Part shown: piece by piece, positions 1-11,448 of the stretch
Layout of the letters: each line of letters starts with the position of its first letter
How positions within the stretch are numbered: position 1 is the first letter of the stretch
Source: Zeus faber
Lineage: Eukaryota; Chordata; Actinopteri; Zeiformes; Zeidae
DNA length: 64,000 nucleotides
Assembly: GCA_960531495.1 (NCBI GenBank)
Contig: CAUIJY010000068.1
Coordinates: forward strand, 1,488,001 to 1,552,000
Direction: 5' to 3'
The notes under the pieces: model-generated
Database searches by the model: none
The model's input: the letters and a program-made list of their open reading frames with translations, nothing else
Told to the model about the DNA's origin: nothing
Program-made: the position numbers and the translations under genes

Positions 1-1250
1 ATTTTCACAAAAACCTGCATGGATGGCAAACAAGGCATTTTCAGGCAATTTAAAGACTGAAAGGCTGTTTTGAGTAAAGGTTTCTGTCATGACTCTGTAG
101 GACCTGCTCAGATAGTGTAAATACTGTTATGAACTGATTTGTAATGGGAAAGTACTGTTTGCAAAAGAGTTTTTGGCACATCTAACAAGTTTTTCTGAAA
201 TTACAAGCATTTTCATAAAAACCTGCATGGATGGCAAACAAGGCATTTTCAGGCAATTTAAAGACTGAAAGGATGCTTTGAGTAAAGGTTTCTGTCATAA
301 ATCTGTAGGAACTGCTCAGATAGTGTAAATACTGTTATGAACTCATTTGTAATGGGAAAGTACTGTTTGCAGAACAGTTTTTGGCACATCTAACAAGTTT
401 TTCTGAAATTATGAGCATTTTCATAAAAACCTGCATGGATGGCAAACAAGGCATTTTCAGGCAATTTGAAGACTGAAAGGATGTTTTGAGTAAAGATTTC
501 TGTCATGACTCTGTAGGAACTGCTCAGATAGTGTAAATACTGTTATGAACTGATTTGTAATGGGAAAGTATTGTTTGCAAAACAGTTTTTGGCACATCTA
601 ACAAGTTTTTCTGAAATTACGTGCAGTTTCATAAAAATCTGCATGGGTGGCAAACAAGGCATTTTCAGGCAATTTAAAGACTGAAAGGATGTATTGAGTA
701 AAGGTTTCTGTCATAACTCTGTAGGAACTGCTCGGATAGTGTAAATACTGTTATGAACTCATTTGTAATGGGAAAGTCCTGTTTGCAGAACAGTTTTTGG
801 CACATCTAACAACTTTTTTCTGAAATTACGAGCAGTTTCATAAAAACCTGCATGGGTGGCAAACAAGGCATTTTCAGGCAATTTAAAGACTGAAAGGATG
901 TTTTGAGTAAAGGTTTCTGTCATAACTCTGTAGGAACTGCTCAGATAGTGTAAATACTGTTATGAACTCATTTGTAATGGGAAAGTACTGTTTGCAGAAC
1001 AGTTTTTGGCACATCTAACAATTTTTTTCTGAAATTACGAGCATTTTCATAAAAACCTGCATGGATGGCAAACAAGGCATTTTCAGGCAATTTAAAGACT
1101 GAAATGATGTTTTGAGTAAAGGTTTCTGTCATGACTGTGTAGGACCTGCTCAGATAGTGTAAATACTGTTATGAACTGATTTGTAATGGGAAAGTACTGT
1201 TTGCAAAAGAGTTTTTGGCACATCTAACAAGTTTTTCTGAAATTACGAGC
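1..1250 (+). repeat. Left edge: six assorted monomers
   Basis: Monomers begin at 1, 209, 417, 625, 834 and 1043. The first starts ATTTTCACAAAAAC with GGCTG, the same type as the monomers at 7703 and 10201. The second and third match the types at 2707 and 2915 in the neighbouring 9-monomer HOR. The two at 625 and 834 are AGTTTCAT...GGGTGGC types. The array clearly continues to the left of the window, since base 1 is already a monomer start. I see no HOR copy boundary inside this stretch except its right end at about 1250. Confidence 0.85.
209..416 (+). repeat. Representative 208 bp satellite monomer
   Basis: One full monomer, used as the coordinate frame for the other entries. Main variable sites seen across the window, in monomer numbering: 2 and 5 (ATTTTC, AGTTTC, ATTTGC); 14-18 (ACCTGC, AACTGC, ACATGC, ACCAGC, ACCTGT); 23-24 (GATGG, GGTGG, GGGGG); 36-37 region (AAGGC, ATGGC, AACGC); 46 (GGCAA, GGAAA, GGGAA); 52 (AAAGACT or GAAGACT); 65-66 (GGATG, GGCTG, GAATG); 83 (TTTCTG or TTCCTG); 91-105 (TGACTCTGTAGGACC, TGACTCTCTAGGACC, TAACTCTGTAGGAAC, TAAATCTGTAGGAAC); 136 (CTGATT or CTCATT); 147 (ATGGG or ATTGG); 164-168 (AAACAG, GAACAG, AAATAG, AAAGAG); 189-195 (AAGTTTTTC or AATTTTTTTC); 203-208 (TACGAGC, TACAAGC, TATGAGC, TACGTGC). 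This copy carries the TAAATCT...GGAAC, CTCATT and GAACAG states. Confidence 0.9.
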
Positions 1251-3122
1251 AGTTTCATAAAAACCTGCATGGGGGGCAAACATGGCATTTTCAGGCAATT
1301 TAAAGACTGAAAGGATGTTTGGAGTAAAGGTTTCTGTCATGACTCTCTAGGACCTGCTCAGATAGTGTAATACTGTTATGAACCAATTTGTAATGGGAAA
1401 GTACTGTTTGCAAAACAGTTTTTGGCACATCTAACAAGTTTTTCTGAAATTACAAGCATTTTCATAAAAACCTGCATGGGTGGCAAACAAGGCATTTTCA
1501 GGCAATTTAAAGACTGAAAGGATGCTTTGAGTAAAGGTTTCTGTCATAAATCTGTAGGAACTGCTCAGATAGTGTAAATACTGTTATGAACTCATTTGTA
1601 ATGGGAAAGTACTGTTTGCAGAACAGTTTTTGGCACATCTAACAATTTTTTTCTGAAATTACGAGCATTTTCACAAAAACCTGCATGGATGGCAAACAAG
1701 GCATTTTCAGGCAATTTAAAGACTGAAAGGATGTTTTGAGTAAAGGTTTCTGTCATGACTCTGTAGGACCTGCTCAGATAGTGTAAATACTGTTATGAAC
1801 TGATTTGTAATGGGAAAGTACTGTGTGCAAAATATTTTTTGGCACATCTTACAAGTTTTTCTGAAATTATGAGCATTTTCATAAAAACCTGCATGGATGG
1901 CAAACAAGGCATTTTCAGGCAATTTAAAGACTGAAAGGATGTTTTGAGTAAAGGTTTCTGTCATGACTCTCTAGGACCTGCTCAAATAATGTAAATAGTG
2001 TTATGAACTGATTTGTAATGGGAAAGTATGTTTGCAAAAGAGTTTTTGGCACATCTAACAAGTTTTTCTGAAATTACGTGCAGTTTCATAAAAACCTGCA
2101 TGGGTGGCAAACAAGGCATTTTCAGGCAATTTAAAGACTGAAAGGATGTTTTGAGTAAAGGTTTCTGTCATAACTCTGTAGGAACTGCTCAGATAGTGTA
2201 AATACTGTTATGAACTCATTTGTAATGGGAAAGTACTGTTTGCAGAACAGTTTTTGGCACATCTAACAATTTTTTTCTGAAATTACGAGCAGTTTCATAA
2301 AAACCTGCATGGATGGCAAACATGGACTTTTCAGGCAATTTAAAGACTGAAAGGATGTTTTGAGTAAAGGTTTCTGTCATGACTCTCTAGGACCTGCTCA
2401 GATAGTGTAAATACTGTTATGAACTGATTTGTAATGGGAAAGTACTGTTTGCAAAATAGTTTTTGGCACATCTAACAAGTTTTTCTGAAATTATGAGCAT
2501 TTTCATAAAAACCTGCATGGATGGCAAACAAGGCATTTTCAGGCAATTTAAAGACTGAAAGGATGTTTTGAGTAAAGGTTTCTGTCATGACTCTGTAGGA
2601 ACTGCTCAGATAGTGTAAATACTGTTATGAACTCATTTGTAATTGGAAAGTACTGTTTGCAAAATAGTTTTTGGCACATCTAACAAGTTTTTCTGAAATT
2701 ATGAGCATTTTCATAAAAACCTGCATGGATGGCAAACAAGGCATTTTCAGGCAATTTAAAGACTGAAAGGATGCTTTGAGTAAAGGTTTCTGTCATAAAT
2801 CTGTAGGAACTGCTCAGATAGTGTAAATACTGTTATGAACTCATTTGTAATGGGAAAGTACTGTTTGCAGAACAGTTTTTGGCACATCTAACAAGTTTTT
2901 CTGAAATTATGAGCATTTTCATAAAAACCTGCATGGATGGCAAACAAGGCATTTTCAGGCAATTTGAAGACTGAAAGGATGTTTTGGGTAAAGATTTCTG
3001 TCATGACTCTGTAGGACCTGCTCAGATAGTGTAAATACTGTTATGAACTGATTTGTATTGGGAAAGTACTGTTTGCAAAAGAGTTTTTGGCACATCTAAC
3101 AAGTTTTTCTGAAATTACGAGC
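1251..3122 (+). repeat. 9-monomer HOR (about 1.87 kb), copy 1
   Basis: Nine monomers start at 1251, 1458, 1667, 1875, 2082, 2291, 2499, 2707 and 2915. The order of types (AGTTTCAT with GGGGGGC; GGGTGGC with GATGCTTTG; ATTTTCAC; a CTCAAATAATG variant; and so on) repeats 1872-1873 bp downstream. Private marks shared by both copies include CTGTGTGCAAAATATTTT near 1823, CAAATAATGTAAATAG near 1984 and AAACATGGACTTTTC near 2320. Copy 1 differs from copy 2 by a missing A in GTGTAATACTG (about 1369), TTTGGAGT near 1319 and CCAATTT near 1383. Monomer 2082 follows a one-base-short monomer (AAAGTATGTTTGC). Confidence 0.9.
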
Positions 3123-3207
3123 AGTTTCATAAAAACCTGCATGGGGGGCAAACATGGCATTTTCAGGCAATTTAAAGACTGAAAGGATGTTTTGAGTAAA
3201 GGTTTCT

Positions 3208-3215
3208 GTCATGAC
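3208..3215 (+). other. 8 bp palindrome GTCATGAC
   Basis: GTCATGAC is a perfect palindrome at monomer positions 86-93 and contains a BspHI site (TCATGA). It exists only in monomers with the TGACTCT state. Those with TAACTCT or TAAATCT lose it. Its presence therefore reports the monomer class. The ScaI site AGTACT at monomer positions 151-156 is more widely conserved. Confidence 0.6.
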
Positions 3216-3275
3216 TCTCTAGGACCTGCTCAGATAGTGTAAATACTGTTATGAACTAATTTGTAATGGGAAAGT

Positions 3276-3292
3276 ACTGTTTGCAAAACAGT
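3276..3292 (+). other. Short dyad (hairpin-capable) motif in the monomer
   Basis: ACTGTTTGCAAAACAGT is a 7-base inverted repeat around GCA, at monomer positions 154-170. The given position is one clear instance. The right arm is polymorphic: AAACAG gives the full dyad, GAACAG keeps six pairs around a five-base centre, and AAATAG or AAAGAG weaken it. AGTATTG at the left arm also weakens it. Short dyads of this kind have been discussed as a feature of centromeric satellites without a CENP-B box. Function here is inference only. Confidence 0.6.
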
Positions 3293-3343
3293 TTTTGGCA
3301 CATCTAACAAGTTTTTCTGAAATTACAAGCATTTTCATAAAAA
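3292..3343 (+). other. A/T tracts spaced 20 bp, possible curved DNA
   Basis: T-tracts lie at 3292-3296, 3312-3316 and 3332-3335, exactly 20 bases apart, followed by an A-tract at 3339-3343. In monomer numbering these are 170-174, 190-194, 2-5 and 9-13, so the pattern spans the monomer join used here and recurs throughout. Spacing close to two helical turns favours intrinsic curvature, a known property of many satellites. The common AATTTTTTTC variant lengthens the middle tract to seven Ts. Confidence 0.55.
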
Positions 3344-3354
3344 CCTGCATGGGT

Positions 3355-3377
3355 GGCAAACAAGGCATTTTCAGGCA
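3355..3377 (+). other. Three GGCA motifs at 9-10 bp spacing
   Basis: GGCA occurs at 3355, 3364 and 3374 (monomer positions 25, 34 and 44), within GGCAAACAAGGCATTTTCAGG. The spacing is about one helical turn. A fourth GGCA sits at monomer position 175. The trio is kept in most monomers. The variants CAGGAAATTT and CAGGGAATTT break the third, and AACAACGC breaks the second. It could be a relic of an internal short repeat or a protein contact surface. I have no evidence for either. Confidence 0.5.
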
Positions 3378-4995
3378 ATTTAAAGACTGAAAGGATGCTT
3401 TGAGTAAAGGTTTCTGTCATAAATCTGTAGGAACTGCTCAGATAGTGTAAATACTGTTATGAACTCATTTGTAATGGGAAAGTACTGTTTGCAGAACAGT
3501 TTTTGGCACATCTAACAATTTTTTTCTGAAATTACGAGCATTTTCACAAAAACCTGCATGGATGGCAAACAAGGCATTTTCAGGCAATTTAAAGACTGAA
3601 AGGATGTTTTGAGTAAAGGTTTCTGTCATGACTCTGTAGGACCTGCTCAGATAGTGTAAATACTGTTATGAACTGATTTGTAATGGGAAAGTACTGTGTG
3701 CAAAATATTTTTTGGCACATCTTACAAGTTTTTCTGAAATTATGAGCATTTTCATAAAAACCTGCATGGATGGCAAACAAGGCATTTTCAGGCAATTTAA
3801 AGACTGAAAGGATGTTTTGAGTAAAGGTTTCTGTCATGACTCTCTAGGACCTGCTCAAATAATGTAAATAGTGTTATGAACTGATTTGTAATGGGAAAGT
3901 ATGTTTGCAAAAGAGTTTTTGGCACATCTAACAAGTTTTTCTGAAATTACGTGCAGTTTCATAAAAACCTGCATGGGTGGCAAACAAGGCATTTTCAGGC
4001 AATTTAAAGACTGAAAGGATGTTTTGAGTAAAGGTTTCTGTCATAACTCTGTAGGAACTGCTCAGATAGTGTAAATACTGTTATGAACTCATTTGTAATG
4101 GGAAAGTACTGTTTGCAGAACAGTTTTTGGCACATCTAACAATTTTTTTCTGAAATTACGAGCAGTTTCATAAAAACCTGCATGGATGGCAAACATGGAC
4201 TTTTCAGGCAATTTAAAGACTGAAAGGATGTTTTGAGTAAAGGTTTCTGTCATGACTCTCTAGGACCTGCTCAGATAGTGTAAATACTGTTATGAACTGA
4301 TTTGTAATGGGAAAGTACTGTTTGCAAAATAGTTTTTGGCACATCTAACAAGTTTTTCTGAAATTATGAGCATTTTCATAAAAACCTGCATGGATGGCAA
4401 ACAAGGCATTTTCAGGCAATTTAAAGACTGAAAGGATGTTTTGAGTAAAGGTTTCTGTCATGACTCTGTAGGAACTGCTCAGATAGTGTAAATACTGTTA
4501 TGAACTCATTTGTAATTGGAAAGTACTGTTTGCAAAATAGTTTTTGGCACATCTAACAAGTTTTTCTGAAATTATGAGCATTTTCATAAAAACCTGCATG
4601 GATGGCAAACAAGGCATTTTCAGGCAATTTAAAGACTGAAAGGATGCTTTGAGTAAAGGTTTCTGTCATAAATCTGTAGGAACTGCTCAGATAGTGTAAA
4701 TACTGTTATGAACTCATTTGTAATGGGAAAGTACTGTTTGCAGAACAGTTTTTGGCACATCTAACAAGTTTTTCTGAAATTATGAGCATTTTCATAAAAA
4801 CCTGCATGGATGGCAAACAAGGCATTTTCAGGCAATTTGAAGACTGAAAGGATGTTTTGGGTAAAGATTTCTGTCATGACTCTGTAGGACCTGCTCAGAT
4901 AGTGTAAATACTGTTATGAACTGATTTGTAATGGGAAAGTACTGTTTGCAAAAGAGTTTTTGGCACATCTAACAAGTTTTTCTGAAATTACGAGC

Positions 4996-5412
4996 AGTTT
5001 CATAAAAACCTGCATGGGGGGCAAACATGGCATTTTCAGGCAATTTAAAGACTGAAAGGATGTTTTGAGTAAAGGTTTCTGTCATGACTCTCTAGGACCT
5101 GCTCAGATAGTGTAAATACTGTTATGAACTAATTTGTAATGGGAAAGTACTGTTTGCAAAACAGTTTTTGGCACATCTAACAAGTTTTTCTGAAATTACA
5201 AGCATTTTCATAAAAACCTGCATGGGTGGCAAACAAGGCATTTTCAGGCAATTTAAAGACTGAAAGGATGCTTTGAGTAAAGGTTTCTGTCATAAATCTG
5301 TAGGAACTGCTCAGATAGTGTAAATACTGTTATGAACTCATTTGTAATGGGAAAGTACTGTTTGCAGAACAGTTTTTGGCACATCTAACAATTTTTTTCT
5401 GAAATTACGAGC
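4996..5412 (+). repeat. 9-monomer HOR, partial third copy (two monomers)
   Basis: Monomers 4996 (GGGGGGC, AACTAATTTG) and 5204 (GGGTGGC, GATGCTTTG) match 3123 and 3331. The next monomer, at 5413, carries AAAAAACTGC and GGCTG instead of the expected ATTTTCAC type, so the HOR stops here after about 2.2 copies. Confidence 0.85.
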
Positions 5413-6036
5413 ATTTTCATAAAAAACTGCATGGATGGCAAACAAGGCATTTTCAGGAAATTTAAAGACTGAAAGGCTGTTTTGAGTAAAGGTTTCTGTC
5501 ATGACTCTCTAGGACCTGCTCAGATAGTGTAAATACTGTTATGAACTGATTTGTAATGGGAAAGTATTTTTTGCAAAACAGTTTTTGGCACATCTAACAA
5601 GTTTTTCTGAAATTACAAGCATTTGCATAAAAACCTGCATGGATGGCAAACAAGGCATTTTCAGGCAATTTAAAGACTGAAACAATGTTTTGAATAAAGG
5701 TTTCTGTCATGCCTCTGTAGGAACTGCTCAGATAGTGTAAATACTGTTATGAACTGATTTGTAATGGGAAAGTACTGTTTGCAAAAGAGTTTTTGGCACA
5801 TCTAACAAGTTTTTCTGAAATTACGTGCAGTTTCATAAAAACCTGCATGGGTGGCAAACAAGGCATTTTCAGGCAATTTAAAGACTGAAAGGATGTTTTG
5901 AGTAAAGGTTTCTGTCATAACTCTGTAGGAACTGCTCAGATAGTGTAAATACTGTTATGAACTGATTTGTAATGGGAAAGTATTGTTTGCAAAACAGTTT
6001 TTGGCACATCTAACAAGTTTTTCTGAAATTACAAGC
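5413..6036 (+). repeat. Three linker monomers between HOR blocks
   Basis: Monomers at 5413 (AAAAAACTGC, GGCTG, AGTATTTTTTGC), 5621 (ATTTGCAT, GAAACAATGTTTTGAAT, CATGCCTCTG) and 5829 (AGTTTCAT, GGGTGGC). The pair 5413/5621 resembles 13951/14159, including the AGTATTTTTTGC mark, so this stretch is related to the 7-monomer HOR further right. Confidence 0.75.
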
Positions 6037-8326
6037 ATTTTCATAAAAACCTGCATGGATGGCAAACAAGGCATTTTCAGGCAATTTAAAGACTGTAAGA
6101 ATGTTTTGAATAAAGGTTTCTGTCATGACTCTGTAGGAACTGCTCAGATAGTGTAAATACTGTTATGAACTCATTTGTAATTGGAAAGTACTGTTTGCAA
6201 AATAGTTTTTGGCACATCTAACAAGTTTTTCTGAAATTATGAGCATTTTCATAAAAACCTGCATGGATGGCAAACAACGCATTTTCAGGCAATTTAAAGA
6301 CTGAAAGGTTGTTTTGAGTAAAGGTTTCTGTCATAAATCAGTAGGAACTGCTCAGATAGTGTAAATACTGTTATGAACTCATTTGTAATGGGAAAGTACT
6401 GTTTGCAGAACAGTTTTTGGCACATCTAACAATTTTTTTCTGAAATTACGAGCATTTTCATAAAAAACTGCATGGATGGCAAACAAGGCATTTTCAGGAA
6501 ATTTAAAGACTGAAAGGCTGTTTTGAGTAAAGGTTTCTGTCATGACTCTCTAGGACCTGCTCAGATAGTGTAAATACTGTTATGAACTGATTTGTAATGG
6601 GAAAGTATTGTTTGCAAAACAGTTTTTGGCACATCTAACAAGTTTTTCTGAAATTACAAGCATTTGCATAAAAACCTGCATGGATGGCAAACAAGGCATT
6701 TTCAGGCAATTTAAACACTGAAAGAATGTTTTGAATAAAGGTTTCTGTCATGACTCTGTAGGAACTGCTCAGATAGTGTAAATACTGTTATGAACTCATT
6801 TGTAATTGGAAAGTACTGTTTGCAAAATAGTTTTTGGCACATCTAACAAGTTTTTCTGAAATTATGAGCATTTTCATAAAAACCTGCATGGATGGCAAAC
6901 AAGGCATTTTCAGGCAATTTGAAGACTGAAAGGATGTTTTGAGTAAAGGTTTCTGTCATGACTCTGTAGGACCTGCTCAGATAGTGTAAATACTGTTATG
7001 AACTCATTTGTATTGGGAAAGTACTGTTTGCAAAAGAGTTTTTGGCACATCTAACAAGTTTTTCTGAAATTATGAGCATTTTCATAAAAACCTGCATGGA
7101 TGCCAAACAAGGCATTTTCAGGCAATTTGAAGACTGAAAGGATGTTTTGAGTAAAGGTTTCTGTCATGACTCTCTAGGACTTGCTCAGATAGTGTAAATA
7201 CTGTTATGAACTGATTTGTAATGGGAAAGTATTGTTTGCAAAACAGTTTTTGGCACATCTAACAAGTTTTTCTGAAATTAAAAGCAGTTTCATAAAAACC
7301 TCCATGGGGGGCAAACATGGCATTTTCAGGCAATTTAAAGACTGAAAGGATGTTTTGAGTAAAGGTTTCTGTCATGACTCTCTAGGACCTGCTCAGATAG
7401 TGTAAATACTGTTATGAATTAATTTGTAATGGGAAAGTACTGTTTGCAAAACAGTTTTTGGCACATCTAACAAGTTTTTCTGAAATTACAAGCATTTTCA
7501 TAAAAACCTGCATGGGTGGCAAACAAGGCATTTTCAGGCAATTTAAAGACTGAAAGGATGCTTTGAGTAAAGGTTTCTGTCATAAATCTGTAGGAACTGC
7601 TCAGATAGTGTAAATACTGTTATGAACTCATTTGTAATGGGAAAGTACTGTTTGCAGAACAGTTTTTGGCACATCTAACAATTTTTTTCTGAAATTACGA
7701 GCATTTTCACAAAAACCTGCATGGATGGCAAACAAGGCATTTTCAGGCAATTTAAAGACTGAAAGGCTGTTTTGAGTAAAGGTTTCTGTCATGACTCTGT
7801 AGGACCTGCTCAGATAGTGTAAATACTGTTATGAACTGATTTGTAATGGGAAAGTACTGTTTGCAAAAGAGTTTTTGGCACATCTAACAAGTTTTTCTGA
7901 AATTACAAGCATTTTCATAAAAACCTGCATGGATGGCAAACAAGGCATTTTCCAGCAATTTAAAGACTGAAAGGATGTTTTGAGTAAAGGTTTCTGTCAT
8001 GACTGTGTAGGACCTGCTCAGATAGTGTAAATACTGTTATGAACTGATTTGTAATGGGAAAGTACTGTTTGCAAAAGAGTTTTTGGCACATCTAACAAGT
8101 TTTTCTGAAATTATGAGCATTTTCATAAAAACCTGCATGGATGGCAAACAAGGCATTTTCAGGCAATTTGAAGACTGAAAGGATGTTTTGAGTAAAGGTT
8201 TCTGTCATGACTCTCTAGGACTTGCTCAGATAGTGTAAATACTGTTATGAACTGATTTGTAATGGGAAAGTATTGTTTGCAAAACAGTTTTTGGCACATC
8301 TAACAAGTTTTTCTGAAATTACAAGC
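6037..8326 (+). repeat. 11-monomer HOR (about 2.29 kb), copy 1
   Basis: Eleven monomers start at 6037, 6245, 6454, 6662, 6870, 7078, 7286, 7494, 7703, 7911 and 8119. Diagnostic marks in order: GACTGTAAGAATG; AACAACGC with GGTTG and AAATCAGTAGG; AAAAAACTGC with GGCTG; ATTTGCAT with AAACACTG; TTTGTATTGGG; GGATGCC; CTCCATGGGGGGC with GAATTAATTT; GGGTGGC; ATTTTCAC; TTTTCCAGC with GACTGTGTAGG; GAAGACT with AGGACTTG. The series restarts 2290 bp later at 8327. Confidence 0.88.
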
Positions 8327-10616
8327 ATTTTCATAAAAACCTGCATGGGTGGCAAACAAGGCATTTTCAGGCAATTTAAAGACTGTAAGAATGTTTTGAA
8401 TAAAGGTTTCTGTCATGACTCTGTAGGAACTGCTCAGATAGTGTAAATACTGTTATGAACTCATTTGTAATTGGAAAGTACTGTTTGCAAAATAGTTTTT
8501 GGCACATCTAACAAGTTTTTCTGAAATTATGAGCATTTTCATAAAAACCTGCATGGATGGCAAACAACGCATTTTCAGGCAATTTAAAGACTGAAAGGTT
8601 GTTTTGAGTAAAGGTTTCTGTCATAAATCAGTAGGAACTGCTCAGATAGTGTAAATACTGTTATGAACTCATTTGTAATGGGAAAGTACTGTTTGCAGAA
8701 CAGTTTTTGGCACATCTAACAATTTTTTTCTGAAATTACGAGCATTTTCATAAAAAACTGCATGGATGGCAAACAAGGCATTTTCAGGAAATTTAAAGAC
8801 TGAAAGGCTGTTTTGAGTAAAGGTTTCTGTCATGACTCTCTAGGACCTGCTCAGATAGTGTAAATACTGTTATGAACTGATTTGTAATGGGAAAGTATTG
8901 TTTGCAAAACAGTTTTTGGCACATCTAACAAGTTTTTCTGAAATTACAAGCATTTGCATAAAAACCTGCATGGATGGCAAACAAGGCATTTTCAGGCAAT
9001 TTAAACACTGAAAGAATGTTTTGAATAAAGGTTTCTGTCATGACTCTGTAGGAACTGCTCAGATAGTGTAAATACTGTTATGAACTCATTTGTAATTGGA
9101 AAGTACTGTTTGCAAAATAGTTTTTGGCACATCTAACAAGTTTTTCTGAAATTATGAGCATTTTCATAAAAACCTGCATGGATGGCAAACAAGGCATTTT
9201 CAGGCAATTTGAAGACTGAAAGGATGTTTTGAGTAAAGGTTTCTGTCATGACTCTGTAGGACCTGCTCAGATAGTGTAAATACTGTTATGAACTCATTTG
9301 TATTGGGAAAGTACTGTTTGCAAAAGAGTTTTTGGCACATCTAACAAGTTTTTCTGAAATTATGAGCATTTTCATAAAAACCTGCATGGATGCCAAACAA
9401 GGCATTTTCAGGCAATTTGAAGACTGAAAGGATGTTTTGAGTAAAGGTTTCTGTCATGACTCTCTAGGACTTGCTCAGATAGTGTAAATACTGTTATGAA
9501 CTGATTTGTAATGGGAAAGTATTGTTTGCAAAACAGTTTTTGGCACATCTAACAAGTTTTTCTGAAATTAAAAGCATTTGCATAAAAACCTGCATGGATG
9601 GCAAACAAGGCATTTTCAGGCAATTTGAAGACTGAAAGGATGTTTTGAGTAAAGGTTTCTGTCATGACTCTGTAGGACCTGCTCAGATAGTGTAAATACT
9701 GTTATGAACTGATTTGTAATGGGAAAGTACTGTTTGCAAAAGAGTTTTTGGCACATCTAACAAGTTTTTCTGAAATTACGAGCAGTTTCATAAAAACCTC
9801 CATGGGGGGCAAACATGGCATTTTCAGGCAATTTAAAGACTGAAAGGATGTTTTGAGTAAAGGTTTCTGTCATGACTCTCTAGGACCTGCTCAGATAGTG
9901 TAAATACTGTTATGAATTAATTTGTAATGGGAAAGTACTGTTTGCAAAACAGTTTTTGGCACATCTAACAAGTTTTTCTGAAATTACAAGCATTTTCATA
10001 AAAACCTGCATGGGTGGCAAACAAGGCATTTTCAGGCAATTTAAAGACTGAAAGGATGCTTTGAGTAAAGGTTTCTGTCATAAATCTGTAGGAACTGCTC
10101 AGATAGTGTAAATACTGTTATGAACTCATTTGTAATGGGAAAGTACTGTTTGCAGAACAGTTTTTGGCACATCTAACAATTTTTTTCTGAAATTACGAGC
10201 ATTTTCACAAAAACCTGCATGGATGGCAAACAAGGCATTTTCAGGCAATTTAAAGACTGAAAGGCTGTTTTGAGTAAAGGTTTCTGTCATGACTCTGTAG
10301 GACCTGCTCAGATAGTGTAAATACTGTTATGAACTGATTTGTAATGGGAAAGTACTGTTTGCAAAAGAGTTTTTGGCACATCTAACAAGTTTTTCTGAAA
10401 TTACAAGCATTTTCATAAAAACCTGCATGGATGGCAAACAAGGCATTTTCCAGCAATTTAAAGACTGAAAGGATGTTTTGAGTAAAGGTTTCTGTCATGA
10501 CTGTGTAGGACCTGCTCAGATAGTGTAAATACTGTTATGAACTGATTTGTAATGGGAAAGTACTGTTTGCAAAAGAGTTTTTGGCACATCTAACAAGTTT
10601 TTCTGAAATTACGAGC
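8327..10616 (+). repeat. 11-monomer HOR, copy 2, with one monomer gained and one lost
   Basis: Monomers 8327, 8535, 8744, 8952, 9160 and 9368 copy 6037-7285 at an offset of 2290 bp. An extra monomer (9576, ATTTGCAT, GGATGGC, GAAGACT) follows, and then 9784, 9992, 10201 and 10409 copy 7286-8118 at an offset of 2498 bp. The counterpart of the monomer at 8119 is absent. The net length is unchanged, but one whole monomer has been gained and another lost. The first monomer differs from its partner by GGGTGGC in place of GGATGGC. Confidence 0.85.
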
Positions 10617-11448
10617 AGTTTCATAAAAACCTGCATGGGGGGCAAACATGGCATTTTCAGGCAATTTAAAGACTGAAAGGATGTTTTGAGTAAAGGTTTC
10701 TGTCATGACTCTCTAGGACCTGCTCAGATAGTGTAAATACTGTTATGAACTGATTTGTAATGGGAAAGTATTGTTTGCAAAACAGTTTTTGGCACATCTA
10801 ACAAGTTTTTCTGAAATTACAAGCATTTGCATAAAAACCTGCATGGATGGCAAACAAGGCATTTTCAGGCAATTTAAACACTGAAAGAATGTTTTGAATA
10901 AAGGTTTCTGTCATGACTCTGTAGGAACTGCTCAGATAGTGTAAATACTGTTATGAACTCATTTGTAATTGGAAAGTACTGTTTGCAAAATAGTTTTTGG
11001 CACATCTAACAAGTTTTTCTGAAATTATGAGCATTTTCATAAAAACCTGCATGGATGGCAAACAAGGCATTTTCAGGCAATTTGAAGACTGAAAGGATGT
11101 TTTGAGTAAAGGTTTCTGTCATGACTCTGTAGGACCTGCTCAGATAGTGTAAATACTGTTATGAACTCATTTGTATTGGGAAAGTACTGTTTGCAAAAGA
11201 GTTTTTGGCACATCTAACAAGTTTTTCTGAAATTATGAGCATTTTCATAAAAACCTGCATGGATGCCAAACAAGGCATTTTCAGGCAATTTGAAGACTGA
11301 AAGGATGTTTTGAGTAAAGGTTTCTGTCATGACTCTCTAGGACTTGCTCAGATAGTGTAAATACTGTTATGAACTGATTTGTAATGGGAAAGTATTGTTT
11401 GCAAAACAGTTTTTGGCACATCTAACAAGTTTTTCTGAAATTAAAAGC
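10617..11448 (+). repeat. Partial further copy of the 11-monomer HOR (four monomers)
   Basis: Monomer 10617 begins as an AGTTTCAT/GGGGGGC type and ends with the AGTATTG...ACAAGC tail of the 6454/8744 type, so it looks hybrid. The next three (10825 with AAACACTG, 11033 with TTTGTATTGGG, 11241 with GGATGCC) match 6662-7285 and 8952-9575. Confidence 0.8.

Larger units (their letters stand above)
3123..4995 (+). repeat. 9-monomer HOR (about 1.87 kb), copy 2
   Basis: Monomers start at 3123, 3331, 3540, 3748, 3955, 4164, 4372, 4580 and 4788, with the same order and private variants as 1251-3122. Only a handful of base differences are apparent by reading, so the duplication is recent. The last monomer (4788) has TTTGTAATGGG where the copy at 2915 has TTTGTATTGGG. 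Confidence 0.9.

Noticed and set aside
144-160. AATGGGAAAGTACTG-like stretch as a promoter or splice signal
   Set aside because: It recurs in every monomer with no gene nearby and no TATA, initiator or start codon arrangement that would support transcription initiation.
1716-1964. Recurring minus-strand open frames of 63-90 codons (for example here, 21284-21541, 42249-42521, 62494-62742)
   Set aside because: They are the same stretch of the satellite read backwards, repeated with the monomer. Since 208 is not a multiple of 3, each frame shifts at every monomer and soon meets a stop. There is no coding-like substitution pattern, no recognisable domain and no promoter context.
3208-3215. GTCATGAC palindrome as a transcription-factor site
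   Set aside because: An 8 bp palindrome in a repeated unit is expected by chance, and about half of the monomer types lose it. Kept only as a class marker.
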